Notes: a model not told the origin generated them from the sequence alone. A stretch of 64,000 nucleotides of DNA from Metaphire vulgaris (GCA_018105865.1 CM030862.1:3161462-3225461), one strand, 5' to 3'; positions 49,380 to 62,020 are shown, counted from the stretch's first letter. Made by a program: numbers and translations.

Positions 49380-50302
49380 GTGTGAGGAGGACCACTGTGT
49401 TCTATCCATCCATTCATTCACATCGTGGTCTTTCTGTCTATCTACGGGCGTTTGATAAAAATAGTGTTAATCGAAAGTATTATGGATTGTCAGCTTCATA
49501 TACAAAGTGGTCATACCAAGGCATTGCTTTATTTTACTGGTAATCAAATTATTTAAACCACAAATAAAATCAAACTTTAATAAATTAATAATCGGTGTCA
49601 AAGTAACCTATTCAGGGCTTTTACTTAACAGGTGATCGAACTTGGGAGTAATTCTTGGCCTTTTATATCCATCTAAAATCGAAACGTTCTTTCAAAAATG
49701 TAAAAAACTAATCTTTTTTCTGATTCCATTCCGAATTTTGAGGGCATCGCAAATCAACTGGAACACAATTTATTCCAGGCAATCGAAGATAACGAAATTC
49801 CTTCGGAAATTCCTTCCACCCGAATTAAGCAACCTCTCAATTTACCGAACTGCGGCGTTAGACCTCGAGGACACAGTCTGGAAATTCCTAACCAGACTAA
49901 TTTATAATTATTAACTATTATTATGTGTTGAGCTTGTGGTTTGCTAAGGTTGATTTAATAAAGCGATCTTGTATTGTATTGTATTGTAATCTAGCACCGT
50001 GCGCACCTCAACACTTTCTCTTTATTATGCAGGGTTAGCATAGCACTGCGACAAGATTTTAGAAATCTTGTCTACGGAATTCTACGAGAAACTATCGTGT
50101 CTTTTAAAAGCCGCAAATATCACGAAATTACCTCTTCCAGGTAAGTAAGTAAGTAAAATCTCGTTAACTTCTATAGCGCTTTCAACAGAAGCACCGAAGT
50201 AGCCCCTTATTCCTATGCGTCGGGTAGGTCCTATTTGTTTAAAGACAAATACGTCGGCATCTTTTGGTGCAAACTGTAAGAACCGCCGAAGCAAAATTAG
50301 CA

Positions 50303-50347
<45 letters not shown>

Positions 50348-50651
50348 GAGTCATTCTTTATTTAGACTGAAGAGGTAGATTAGAGATCGATTCTCGTTCG
50401 AAAGCGAAGCAGGTGTTCTTGGGAAAAGGCATTTGATCAGACATAATTAAACCTCTAAAGATCGTGATTTTAATGAAAATCCGTAAAAGGAAGCGCTGTC
50501 GAATGTCGATACAAACACCGGATCAAAAATTAGATTAGCACTTCGGCTAATATCTAGGCATACACAGGCGCGAACTTCTATTGGACCGCTATAGGCCAGA
50601 GGCCCCGACTTTTTGAGAGTACGTTAGGCTAGGAAAGGGGAAGGTGTAGAG
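49380..50651. other. intergenic, little recognisable
   Basis: Contains a short LINE-like UTR (TTCTATAGCGCTTTC at about 50165), a (CA)n run at about 50303-50342 and AT-rich sequence. The 90-codon ORF at 49642-49914 has no recognised similarity and its composition looks like chance. Confidence 0.4.
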
Positions 50652-51145
50652 CAGGGTTTCCCGAAGTGTGTTCCGCGGAACCCCAGGGTTCCGGAACTTC
50701 CGTTACACGGATAGAAAGGTTCGGCGATGAGGATACAAAAACTAAAAATCATTATTGATTCAATCTGTCTTCAACTAATAATGATGAAAAATATAATTTT
50801 ATAAAGATACTGTAGCAATAGAATTTCGTTTTTGCTGTATTTTTTGGCAACACCTAAAAGGTGATATAAGTAGGCCTATAGTTGGTACTTAATATTATTA
50901 TGCCCAGACTGTAAACTGTATGTGTTTAAAAATTAGTTCTAGTGACTATAATATTACGTTTGCATCAAAACATTTTTCAGCTAAAATAACTTTATGTATC
51001 TGCTATGTACAGTTGTACACATTATTGTTTTGCGAAACAGGCATGTCTTTTCTCGTATTTTCCAATCCATGTTACGAGGGGGGTTCCGCTGACAATGTTC
51101 AAGAATTCAAAGGGTTCCGTGGCACGAAAAGTTTGGGAACCCCTG
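50652..51145. mobile_element. hAT-like element (CAGGGTTTCCC)
   Basis: Ends CAGGGTTTCCCGAAG and TTTGGGAACCCCTG, with the duplication GTGTAGAG/GCGTAGAG (7 of 8). The subterminal motif TTCCGCGGAACCCC is palindromic. A truncated relative lies at 10576-10830. Confidence 0.8.
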
Positions 51146-51817
51146 GCGTAGAGGCTGGATCAACATTTTCGTCCAGGTTTACGCCTATGTAGGCATCTAT
51201 CTATAAAGATATATATCGACATGGTTAGGAAATTTCGGAGAATTACCCCGGGGTAGGAAAAGGTCAGAATTGTGGTGTTGGGTTTAGCGCCCTGAGAACT
51301 TACAACATTGAATAAGATATTCTGATAAAATGCGCTTTTATGTGGGAAAACTCCGCAATGAGAAACAGGTCTTGATATGCTGCGTCCATTTTGGTCTAAA
51401 AGGGGACCAAAAGAGAATTTTGGGGTAAATTTCGATTTCCAACAAGATTAAAGCCATGCTGTTATTCGTCCGCCGACGGACCTTCCCTCCCCCTCGCCCA
51501 ACTTATTTTGGCTAAAACGAGATCCCCTCTAAAGGGGCGAACGACTCTTGAAAATTCAACGTGAAAAGTGACCTTTCAATAATTAATTAACCGTTTCGAT
51601 CTCAGACAGGAACCGGAGGTCGGGAATCTTGGTTTAACAGCGTCATGTCTCAATGGAAAAAATTGCAGGGAGGGAGTATTATTACGACGAATCCACCCAC
51701 TGCCGTCTATGAAAACCCCCGATTGCAGATGGTGCGTATGCATGCCAAGCGAAAGAAAACACCCCCAGTGCCTTTGAATTGTCCAACCGCAGACCAAGAG
51801 TTAACGCAAGACTCTCT

Positions 51818-51952
51818 TCATCTCTCTCTTTCTCTCTTTCTCTTTCTCCCTCTCTTTCTCTCTTCCTCTCTCTCTCTCTCTCTTTCTCTCTTCCTCTCTT
51901 TCCTCTCTCTCTTCTCTCTTTCTCCTTCCCTCCCTCTCTCCCTCCCTCCCTC

Positions 51953-52024
<72 letters not shown>

Positions 52025-52163
52025 GCTATCTTTCTCTGTCTCTGTCTCTGTCTCTTTCTCCCTTCCTCTCTTTCCTATCTCTCTCTCTCTCACTCTCTCT
52101 CTCTCTCTCCATAGCTATCTTTCTCTGTCTCTGTCTCTGTCTCTTTCTCTCTTCCTCTCTTTC

Positions 52164-52220
<57 letters not shown>

Positions 52221-52266
52221 GCTATCTTTCTCTGTCTCTGTCTCTGTCTCTTTCTCTCTTCCTCTC

Positions 52267-52327
<61 letters not shown>

Positions 52328-52375
52328 GCTATCTTTTCTGTCTCTGTCTCTGTCTCTGTCTCTTTCTCTCTTCCT

Positions 52376-52424
<49 letters not shown>

Positions 52425-52443
52425 TCACTCTCTCTCTCTCTCT
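51818..52443. repeat. CT satellite with higher-order CCATAGCTATC units
   Basis: A 620-base pyrimidine array is punctuated by four copies of CCATAGCTATCTTTCTCTGT, starting at 52020, 52109, 52216 and 52323. Each is followed by (CTGTCT)n and TTTCTCTCTTCCTCTTT. It is thus a tandem repeat of roughly 90-107-base units and not simple (CT)n. Confidence 0.9.
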
Positions 52444-52984
52444 CTTAAAGACGCGTCCGTATCATAGGCGACGATCGCCTAAAACTACCAAACCATCAAC
52501 AATAAAAACAACTGACGAAAGAGAGGGAGAGAGACAGACAGAGCGATAAAGTTACGCCGTCGGTTGCATTTATATAGCGCCGTGCGTAGTTCTTCGTTCG
52601 TTCGCCAGAGCATCGATCAACCGCGACGTCGTCCCTCACTTCGTTCCGCCGATATGTCTGTCGCCTCAAAGATAAATCAGCCCTTCTGGGAAATATGTCC
52701 GCCGTCTTTCGGAGTTTAAAAATTGCTTAGGACGCCCGCCGGGTGGATGTCTGGGTCATAAGCCCCTCAATAATTCACAACGACGAGGACGTTCAATTAG
52801 CAATCCGGATGGGGTGGGGTGGGGTGGGGTGGAGGGGACGGAGAGGGAAGACGGAACAAGAACGCGATCGAATGAAGTGCTTTTAGAACGAGAAACTCTT
52901 GCGAGCGACAGGTGTCAATTTATTTGTACTGTGTTCCTTAGATCTACGATTTAATTATATAAAGGATGGCTGATGGTCTTCTGA

Positions 52985-53110
52985 GCAGGGGCGCAGCGAC
53001 GGGGGGTATATCGGTACATATACCCCCCAAATTAGGTTACCTTAAAGGTTTTAATGTGTTTTTAAAGATTTTCGACGTTTTTAAATATTTATACCCCCAC
53101 CCCAATCAAA
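52985..53110. repeat. CAGGGGCGCAGCGACGG element fragment
   Basis: The left end resembles the CAGGGGCGTAG family, followed by GGGGGGTATATCGG and TACATATACCCCCC, a short palindrome. The GAA tract replaces the rest. Confidence 0.5.
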
Positions 53111-53111
53111 T

Positions 53112-53275
53112 AGAAGAAGAAGAAGAAGAAGAAGAAGAAGAAGAAGAAGAAGAAGAAGAAGAAGAAGAAGAAGAAGAAGAAGAAGAAGAAGAAGAAGAAG
53201 AAGAAGAAGAAGAAGAAGAAGAAGAAGAAGAAGAAGAAGAAGAAGAAGAAGAAGAAGAAGAAGAAGAAGAAGAAG

Positions 53276-53305
<30 letters not shown>
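53112..53305. repeat. perfect (GAA)64 tract
   Basis: About 194 bases of uninterrupted GAA on the plus strand. Perfect purine-pyrimidine mirror tracts of this length are known to form triplex (H-DNA) structures. All ORFs over it are artefacts. Confidence 0.97.
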
Positions 53306-53306
<1 letters not shown>

Positions 53307-53309
53307 GCG

Positions 53310-53745
53310 TCGCACAGTTCCAGAAAGTTTGTGAACCCTGGCCCATAATACTTTTTAAAATTAATCTTAATTCGCAATAACTCAAGGAAAGCGTATTCCG
53401 ACCATTTTGCTCTGAAACTCCACTAGCACTTGTTCTATGGAACCTAGCGGTTAAGCGATTTTGCCTTACTCATAGGATTTTTAAGACGCGTAAAAAAGGT
53501 ATGTTCCTTGCAAAAGTTTAAAGAAGACAGTTTTCAAGAAATTTCAAAATCTATTTCTGTCCTTTTGTCTCCTTTGGCAAAATTATGAATAATTCTGCTT
53601 AAAATATTTACCATATTTTCATTCGAATTGAATAAAAGCTTAGAAGAATCTTTTCAACCAACGTTCTCCAGATGGCGCAACAAATTTTAAAAACATTACA
53701 TGTTATTATTCGGGTCGCGGCACGTTACAAAATCGCTGTTTGAGA
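53310..53745. repeat. dispersed repeat, copy 3
   Basis: Starts TCGCACAGTTCCAGAAAG immediately after the GAA tract and shares GCGTATTCCGACCATTTTGC and GGTATGTTCCTTGC with copies at 35143 and 47155. A further fragment is at 54430-54520. Confidence 0.75.
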
Positions 53746-53779
53746 AATTGATCCCTTCTCTTGTTCTTCAACGTATTCA

Positions 53780-53859
53780 TTAACCCCTTAACTGGGGATC
53801 CCGGATATGTCCATCCATTTTACATTGAGTTACAGTTAAATACACGGTTAAGGGGTTAA
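53780..53859. mobile_element. TTAA palindrome MITE
   Basis: 80 bp, TTAACCCCTTAACTGGG and CGGTTAAGGGGTTAA, core CCCGGATATGTCCATCC. It is very close in sequence to 23596-23675. Confidence 0.8.
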
Positions 53860-55401
53860 GCTAAATTGCGGTTCACAGTTTGCGCTGAATGTCAGACATG
53901 TTCCTCCTATATCCATTCGATTTGCTAGATCTTGAAACTGTTCACAAGCAAGGGCAACCATGAACTCCTAAATGAAGTCGCTGTTCAGTTTCATTTCAAA
54001 CATAGGCGTAAACTTCTATTAGGCGCAAGTCCCCCATTTTTGAGAGGCTACCGTAAGAAATGGGGAAGGTACAGGCCTACGCAAATGATTTCAAATCTCT
54101 ATTTCTAAGCCATTTCTATCGCTGGCTTTCTGCCTATTTAATTTTATCGATATATGGAACCGCGTGCTTTGCACAAATCATTAAATAAAAGACCTCTTAC
54201 CCATAGTCTAGACTAGAAGTTAGTAGTTGTATGGAGCCGTTACAAGTTCACAACAAAGCGTGAATCTTTATCAGTAAGTAGCCTACGTGTATGATATGAA
54301 AGCAATGGGAAAACGTTTCAAAAATTTATGCGCTCCATTTTTCCCTCTGTGCGCTTGCTTTGCGACCTCTGTGCGCGCGCACACGCGCACAGCTTAGAGG
54401 GAACATTGGACGGGGAGAGGGGGCTTTACGGCTTTTCTATTTCTGTCCTTTTGTCTCCTTTGGCAAAATTATGAATAATTCTGCTTAAAATATTTACCAT
54501 ATTTTCATTCGAATGAACAATCATTCCCGACTTCGAAAAAATTCCTGACAAGCATAAAAAGTTCGTCGCCTATTATTTTGCTTGGTTATATGTTAGTTAT
54601 TATATAGCAATATGAGTGCGCGGACAGCCCCTGTACAACGATATTATTCTTTTTTTGCTATACCCTAACCCCTATTTTGGCGCCCCTCCACCCACAAAAT
54701 AATAATACGCAACAAAAACAATTTTGGTCGGTCAGCCAAGGGGGGTTTAACCCCAAAACCCTCTTTGGCTACGCCACTGACTTAAACAGAAAATGGGACC
54801 ATCCTTACATCCAAATAAGCTGCTCTGAGGTGGTTGGCAAAAGAGTCGACTTTGATTCGATCATTTCACACTATTTTCCGGTTTCGCTAAACATACCAGA
54901 TTAAATATTTGAGAGCCTTCGATCTGTAGCTTTTCGTACACTTCTGTCTAATTCAGCTGGACTTTATATTATCCTGATTGCAATGTTCCCTCTACATTTT
55001 GTTGAGTGTGCGCGGAAAAGAATAGTGCCTGAGCGGCACACTTTCATGCCTGAGCACGTGAATTGTTTCGCATATGTCACCCAAGACAAAACACAACAAA
55101 ATCCGTTTTTTGAAACTCAAAATCACTGCGCGGCGGCTGGAAATTGCTGCGCGGCGTTTTCTTGTCATGTGCGCGGCCGTGCAGGCGCGCAGCTTAGAGG
55201 GAACATTGCCTGATTGTCAATTATTTACTAATAATTAATTAGGCTGCTCTAAGTTGTAAAATAAATATTAAAGAGCATCAAGGCATCAATACGTCGACGA
55301 GAAATACCAGACCACATGACGTCATTAAATTTAAATGACGGTGTCGGTACAAGATGATGTCATCACTATAGGATAACCTCGTGTAACTAAAGTTAACCTT
55401 T
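53860..55401. other. intergenic, mixed repeat debris
   Basis: Holds a repeat fragment at 54430-54520, a MITE end near 54725-54780 (TCAGCCAAGGGGGGTTT, TTGGCTACGCCACTG), and two copies of a CAGCTTAGAGGGAACATTG end (54390, 55190) preceded by GCGCGC-rich sequence. No gene is supported. Confidence 0.5.
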
Positions 55402-56440
55402 CAGGGGCGTAGCGAGGGTATGCGCCTCCTCGGTGTTCTCCTTGATGATCAGATGACTCCCTATCGTTTGTTAGTCAAGTGAACTTCGTAATCCGCGCTT
55501 GTTACTTTCAGCTTCGAAAGATTAGGAAGATTCATCGTTACATCTCAACATCAGCTGCGATACATCTATAGTCCGTGCCCTGGTGTTATCCAGGCTGGAT
55601 TATTGTAATAGCCTCCTCCTCGGTCTTCCCGACTATCAGCTGGGCCGACTGCAATCGGTCCTGAACGCCGCCGCCCGGATGATTTTCGGTGCCAGGTGGC
55701 ATGACCACGTTACCCCGTTATTGAGGGATAGGCTCCATTGGCTCAAGATCCCGGAGCGTATCGTTTTTAAACGCTGCTCGCTGACCTTCCGAGCCTTGTA
55801 CGACCCTTTCTGCCCGGAATATCTTTCGGCGTTGATACGCAGGCCGGTGATGACAGACTGTCGCAAACAGCTTCGTTCTAGCAAGCGATCTCACCTCTAC
55901 GTTCCCCCTCCCTCCGTCCAAGACCGTGAAGCTTGGAGAAAGATCCGTGACTCGGGGCAATCCTCTCCTTTGGAACGCACTTCCGGTTTCTGTGACCATG
56001 GCAACCAACTTCAAGTCGTTCTTATCGAACCTCAAAACGCATTTATTTCGTCTATCGTATGAGTGCCTTTTGTAAAACGCTCTTGCCTTTGGCCTTGGCC
56101 ATGCTATAGCGCTACATAAATTATCAAGTAGAATAGAATCCGGTGCCCGCGGGGGCAACGTGTACCGTTGGCGCCCCCAACACTGCATGCTGACGAGCAA
56201 ATAAAAAATTTAAAAAATAAAAAATTGTCATCACATTGTTCTCTCGGCGCCCCTCAACTCTCTACGGCGCCCCTCTCCCAATACTCCTCACAAGCAAAAA
56301 ACAAGGGGGGGGTCGCCCGGCGCCGCAGTTGTTTCTTATTTATTATGTATTCAACTGACCCCAAATCCTGATTTTGGCGCCCCCTCACCTCGGGGCCCCG
56401 GGGGCATATGCCCCACCTGCCCCCCTTCGCTACGCCTCTG
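55402..56440. mobile_element. hAT-like element with LINE insertion
   Basis: Ends CAGGGGCGTAGCGAGGG and CCTTCGCTACGCCTCTG are flanked by the perfect duplication TAACCTTT at 55394-55401 and 56441-56448. A LINE 3' end occupies about 55430-56135. The right arm has GGCGCCCC repeats. Confidence 0.88.
55555..56135 (+). repeat. 5'-truncated LINE 3' end
   Basis: Encodes LSRLDYCNSLLLGLPDYQLG, AARMIFGARWHDHVTPLL, RLHWLKIPERIVFKRCSL and, after a frameshift near 55915, GERSVTRGNPLLWNAL-type sequence. The UTR has CTATAGCGCTACATAAATT. Related to the copy at 37740. Confidence 0.8.
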
Positions 56441-56803
56441 TAACCTTTCTAAACCCTAGCCAACCCTGTTTAACCCTCGCTAACCCTGGCCAACCCTAGC
56501 TCCCCAGAATTCCGATTTGTAGCGTTGTTGTGTCGTGTAGAATTAATTCAAAGCGCAGTTATACTCTAATGAAGCAATTAACACGTCTTGTATAGGCACC
56601 GATGGACAGTGGCACAGTGCAAGTCAAAATCCATGCGCCATATAAATGAGTGCAATGAAATCAATCCATAGAACGGACGATGGTCTTAATTACCAAGCAA
56701 CGGAGTTGATTAATAATAATAATATTACCATCCCTACCAGGTCTTAATTAGCCATTCGTAAATGGAAATTTTATTATTATTATTATTATTAGGCCTATTA
56801 TTA

Positions 56804-56857
<54 letters not shown>

Positions 56858-57349
56858 AGAGAAATATAATCATCGATATAATATAAGGCCTATACAGCAA
56901 CACGGCTCTTCACGAACAACTCACCTTTGACCCAAAGAAATGACGACACATTATGGGTCCGGGATTGTAGTCTTCGAAAAGTGCAACAGACGCCGACACG
57001 AACGAACGAACGGACAGACAGACAGACAGACGAACGCATACATCTGATACAATACACGATGTGCGTCTTGTATTTTCCCGACGATGGGAACGATCGGTCG
57101 TTCGCGTGCGAGACGACATCCGGCCGACCGCGCTCGTCTCTAATTTGTCTAGCGCATTTTACGCAAAACACGGTGTCTGCACGTTCTCGCATCGATCAAA
57201 TGCCGGAACGCGGAAAGCTAAAGTTTCATAACAGGTCCCGATGATGTGTTGAGACTGGTTGGCCGACGTAACCTTTTCCTATGCTAAGGCGCATAACCTT
57301 TCTCGCATAAGAATCATTGAATTCGAAGATGGGAAGAGATCACGAAAGC

Positions 57350-57381
<32 letters not shown>

Positions 57382-57717
57382 GCTTCACGGTGCTGTGTTG
57401 TTCGATCTTTTAGTGTCGCGAAATGCGTTTCCGGAGGACGTTGCAATAATCTAGTCGTTTTCCAATTTAACGAGTCCAAATAACGTTATTTATTTATTCC
57501 GGAAAAGATTGCTACAGCTCACGGTTTTGCAAAATTGAAATGCACGCACAGAGCAATAGGATAGCGGTTAGAAACCGTCCTACAGCTTAGAGGCACCGTT
57601 CATCATGTTATTCATGTGCGTAGACGGGGTTTTATGGTTTGGACACTCTGAACGTTCTAACTTTTTCTTTACAGCAGAAAACTAAAAAAATCCCCACAAA
57701 TATCCCATGATTTCCGA

Positions 57718-57911
57718 CAGTGGCGGCTCCACATGGGGGCCCGAGGGGGCCCGTGCCCCCTATTGAATGCCTGGCCCCCACAGTGGCCCCTGTTGTAACC
57801 CTATACTTACTACTATATACCTATCAACAAGTGGCTGGCCCCCATGCTTAGAAGTTGCCGCCCCAACGCCCCCCTCCCCCACCCACTTGCCAAATCCTGG
57901 AGCCGCCACTG
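57718..57911 (-). mobile_element. CAGTGGCGGCTC MITE
   Basis: Ends CAGTGGCGGCTCCACATGG and CTGGAGCCGCCACTG, with the duplication ATTTCCGA/ATTGTCGA (6 of 8). Full-length family copy. Confidence 0.85.
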
Positions 57912-58079
57912 ATTGTCGAAGTGTAAATGAAAACATATTCAAAATACTTCGTTTCTCTAGTTTGAACTTTGAACGCATGCTGTCTTTAATTATTTACCTA
58001 TACAATAGATCTATAATCTAATGTATATAACCTATACATTAGATCTACAAGATATACAAGAGATGCTGCCTGACATTCC

Positions 58080-58765
58080 GGGCCCTCAATGATCCCGCCT
58101 GCGCAGCATACTTAGCTGAACTTGTATGTTTCTCACCTCGTTTCAACATGTTTCTACGAATTACGAAATTTAAAAACAGTGATTTCTTCATTGTCAATGG
58201 AAACGGCGGAAATATTGGTTCATGCATGGATCAGCACTAGACTGGATTATTGTAACAGTCTGCTTGTTCAAACCACTGAAGCACAACTAAAGCGTCTCCA
58301 AATGGTCCAGAACTCGGCAGCTAGACTACTTACTGGAACCGGACGACAGCAACATATCACCCCAATCTTGCGCGATCTACATTGGCTTCCGATAAAGAAG
58401 AGGATAAATTACAAACTCATCTCTATTGTCGATAAGTGCCTACGTCAAGAAGCCCCGAAATATCTAATCGAAGACTGCACCCTCCTCCGCATGACGAACC
58501 GCTGCTCACGGCTGAGGTCTGATGACACACGTATGCTGGTCTCTAAGCGGACTTTCACCAAGATGGGAGATCGGTCGTTTAGAATGGCCGGACCGAACTT
58601 GTGGAACTCTCTTCCGTCATTTCTTCGTGACTCACAAGTATCCAGAACTGTTTTTCTATCAAAGCTAAAGACATTTATGTTTGACTGAATCTGCAGCGGC
58701 GCTTTGGTGTCTCAAAGCGCCACAGAAAATTTAACTTATGTATGTATGTATGTATGTATGTACAT
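58080..58765 (+). repeat. 5'-truncated LINE with intact C-terminal frame
   Basis: An open frame of about 188 codons ends at 58688: ISTRLDYCNSLL, QNSAARLLTGTGRQQHITPI, DLHWLPIKKRINYKLISIV, GDRSFRMAGPNLWNSLP, FLSKLKTFMFD. A UTR and a (TATG)n tail at 58738-58760 follow. CR1/L2-like. Confidence 0.85.
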
Positions 58766-58784
58766 AGGCCCCGCTTACTGATTG

Positions 58785-59047
58785 TCGTCGGCAGCTTCGT
58801 TCCTGTAATCGGGTCCAATTGGTCGTACCCCTCCGTCTAAGATAGTGAAATTTGGGGAGAGGTCTTTCACCCAGGAGAATCCCCTCCTCTGGAATTCGCT
58901 GCCCGACATTGTGACCAACGCGACTAGTCTAGAAATGTTTGCTACCAGACTTAAGACGCACTTGTTTAACATCTCATATAAGTGCAATGTGTAAAGCGCT
59001 CTTGATCTTGGCCTGCTATGACTATAGCGCTATATAAATTGGCTTAA

Positions 59048-59085
<38 letters not shown>
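58785..59085 (+). repeat. LINE 3' end with (TAAC)n tail
   Basis: Encodes RQLRSCNRVQLVVPP, FGERSFTQENPLLWNSLPD and TRLKTHLFNISYKCNV-stop. The UTR has AAAGCGCTCTTGATCTTGG and the tail is (AACT)n at 59048-59083. Same family as 1-190 and 17850-18860. Confidence 0.82.
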
Positions 59086-59086
<1 letters not shown>

Positions 59087-59087
59087 T

Positions 59088-59259
59088 AGAACTTCGCTAT
59101 AACGTACTTAGCGGGTCTGTAAAATTCAGTGCGTTATATCCGAGGTACGTTATGTCCAGCGCAGTCCAATACGGTAGCGCATCACACGGGACAATACATT
59201 GCGGTGCGTTATAACTGAATATGCGTTATAACCGAGTCCATTATAACGAAGTTCTACTG
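59088..59259. mobile_element. pogo/Tigger-like MITE
   Basis: Inner ends AGAACTTCGCTATAACG and TTATAACGAAGTTCTACTG mirror each other, and the right end is followed by TA. Repeated GCGTTATA motifs fill the interior. The left tip (CAGT) is lost where it joins the LINE tail. Confidence 0.7.
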
Positions 59260-59536
59260 TAATTTAAAAGTCCCGGACTCTTGTCTTGCAATCCTGCATA
59301 TCTTGACTTCGTTAGCGGTCACTGAAGTTGTAGATCAGCGTGGGGGCAATCGTCGACTTTTTCGGATAGAAAAGTATCCGACAAGCAAAAAAACCCTCAA
59401 TGATTCCTTCTCCCATTCACATTTTCTCTTCGATCATGCTGCCTCAAATTATCTCTCAAAGGTTTTGCCCACATTCCCACATTCCCACATTCTCACAACT
59501 GATCTTGGCCAATGACCATTGTCATCGCAGGCACGG

Positions 59537-60085
59537 ATTCAATCAATCAATCAATCAACTTCTATAGCGCCACTATCATAATGCCCAGGGCATCAGCCGA
59601 TGGCGCACCAAATCCAAATAGCATTAGAGCCCAGTGCTCGAATTGTGAAAAATGAAAGGGGGGTCATGGCGAGCGTGGTGTTTTAAGAATTTACACTTTT
59701 GTCATTTTTGCATTTCTCTAGGGAGGGTCTGCCCCCAACCCCCTAGCAATTCGAGCTCTGATTAAAGCCAGATCAAGCCAGAAGATCAGTCCAAAATGGC
59801 GGGAGAGCAATCTAAGGGGGATAAGCCAAGTCAAACAGATGTGTTTTAAGGCCAGATCTGAAAGATGATAAGTTGTTAGTTATGCGAAGTGATAGTAGAT
59901 GGTAGTGAATTTCAGAGTTTAGGGGCGCACACTGAGAAACAACTAGTGCCAATGACTGTGCGAGAGCATGGAACAACAAATGAAAGTCCTGCCGAGTACC
60001 TAGTGGAATGATTAGTAGGTCGAGGGATGAGTCGCATCTTGAGGTAATTAGGTTCATTATATAACACGGTTTTGAATACTAAAAG
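59537..60085 (-). repeat. LINE 3' end, minus strand
   Basis: (CAAT)n, the UTR phrase TGCCCAGGGCATCAGCCGA, a non-LINE insert at about 59635-59760, then coding sequence on the minus strand (FRSGLKTHLFDLAYPP, ALAQSLALVVSQCAPL). Same element as 17014-17850. Confidence 0.7.
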
Positions 60086-60558
60086 ACAGATTTTATAATT
60101 AATTCGGTATTTGGTAGGACAGTAGGGACTGTCTAGCTGGAGTTATATGTTCGAATCTTGGAGTTTTGGATATGCAGCGTTATTATCAGAATCTTCACAC
60201 ATAGACTTTCCTAAAGGTACTCGATCTTAAATTTTGCCTTATTGGTGCCACAAAATCGTTGGAAATAAAAGACAGTTTTTACTTTGTCCGTGGACCGTGG
60301 CGTTGAAAGGCTACGAGTTCTGATGGGAAACACCAGCGAATGAAAGCAGAGAATGAACCGCAGATTTAATTAACAGCCTTTTCGTCTCGGCGAACCTTAG
60401 AGCGACGACGATGTCAGCGATAACCTTGGCCAATCACAATCGTCGATCGGTCGCCTCTTTGATCACATCTGTCGTAATCAACTGCAGGGAATTAGTCACT
60501 CACTCTGTTTATGAGCCACCACGGCGGGGCACACGACGTGCTATAGCACCGCAGAAGA

Positions 60559-60559
<1 letters not shown>

Positions 60560-60606
<47 letters not shown>

Positions 60607-61180
60607 CAGAGAGACAGAGAGACAGAGACAGAGACAGACAGACAGACAGACAGAGACAGAGACAGAGACAGAGAGTGAGAAAGACAGACAGACAGACAGA
60701 GACAAACAGAGACAGAGAGAAAGGGAGAGAGAGACAGAAAGAGAGAAAGGGAGAGAGAGAGACAGAGATAGAGAGAGAGAGAGAAAGGGAGAGAGAGACA
60801 GAGAGAAAGGGGGAGAGACAGAGACAGAGACACACAGAGACAGACAGAGAGACAGACAGACAGAAACAGAAGCAGAAAGTGACAGACACATGCAGAGACA
60901 GAAAGGGAGAGAGACGGAGAGAGACAGACAGGCAGACAGACAGACAGAAAGAAAGAAACAGAAACTGAATGAGACAGACACAGGCAGAGACAGAGAGAGG
61001 GAGAGGGAGATACATAGAGAGGCGGAAAGAGAGTAATAAAGAACAGAGACAGAGACAGGGGAGAGACGGAGAGAGATGGAGAGAGGAAGCAAGAAGGTAG
61101 GGAGGGAAGGAAGTAGGGAGAGGGAAAGAAAGAAACATGGGAGAAAGAGTGGGAAGGTAGGAGGGAGAGAGCGAGGACCG
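60560..61180. repeat. GA/GACA-rich satellite
   Basis: About 600 bases of GA, GACA and GGAGA units. The very long serine/leucine or arginine/glutamate ORFs on both strands are composition artefacts. Confidence 0.93.
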
Positions 61181-61529
61181 GGTAGGATGTTGGCTTTGAA
61201 GGGGTTGATGATTTGTATGCACGTTGAGACGTCGTCGTCGTCGTCATCTCCTCCTGCCCCTCCCCCACAGGAAGCACAGAGACTAAATCTGGTCCGCTTC
61301 CGCTCTGGTGATCAGGGGAGGGGGTCCGGGTGGTGGTGTCGCCGAATCAGACAGCGGCAGCAACCGAAGCGAAAAATCGACGTCACGACCAGAAGAAGAC
61401 AAGAGGACAAGAGGAGGAGGAGGAGGAAGAAGTAGAAGAAGAAGAGGAAGAAGACAAGAGGACAACCGACCCGCAACGCAACGCCCAGCCACCGTAATCA
61501 CAAACACCGACGAATGGCATTAGAAAGGA

Positions 61530-61532
61530 AGA

Positions 61533-61601
<69 letters not shown>

Positions 61602-62020
61602 CGAAATACAAACAGGTCTTTCTTCTTCTTCTTCTTCTTCTTCTTCGTCGTCGTCGTCTTCTTCTTCTTCTTCTTCTTTTCTTCTTCGTCTTCATCATCA
61701 TCTTCTTCTTCCTCTTCTTCTTCAACTTCTTCATCTTCTTCGTCGTCGTCTTCATCGACTTCTTCCTCTTCTTCTACTTCTTCTTCTTCCTCCTCCTCCT
61801 CCTCCTCCTCCTCCTCAGTTCTTCTTCTTTTACAACTTCAACCTTCCCCTCCCTTCTACTTCTTCCTCTTCTTGTTCTTCTTGTTCTTCTTGTTCTTCTT
61901 GTTCTTGTTCTTCTCGTTCTTGTTCTTCTCGTTCTTGTTCTTCTCGTTCTTGTTCTTCTCGTTCTTGTTCTTCTTTTTCTTGTTCTTGTTCTTCTTGTTC
62001 TTGTTCTTGCCCTTCCTAAA
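61530..62020. repeat. CT then CTT/GTT microsatellite field
   Basis: (CT)n at 61536-61600, (TTC)n with CGT interruptions at 61617-61820, then TTCTTGTTC units (9 and 15 bases) to 62010. Polypyrimidine on the plus strand almost throughout. Confidence 0.93.

Noticed and set aside
53081..53385. Poly-Glu, poly-Leu, poly-Phe and poly-Ser ORFs
   Set aside because: All derive from the (GAA)n tract.
57259..57483. ORFs around a (CTG)n run with possible signal peptide or Ser run
   Set aside because: Both strands give open frames because of the triplet repeat; no splice sites or similarity support either.
60492..61277. Long serine/leucine-rich minus-strand ORF of 261 codons
   Set aside because: It is a translation of the GA/GACA satellite; all six frames are open because the repeat lacks stop-forming combinations.
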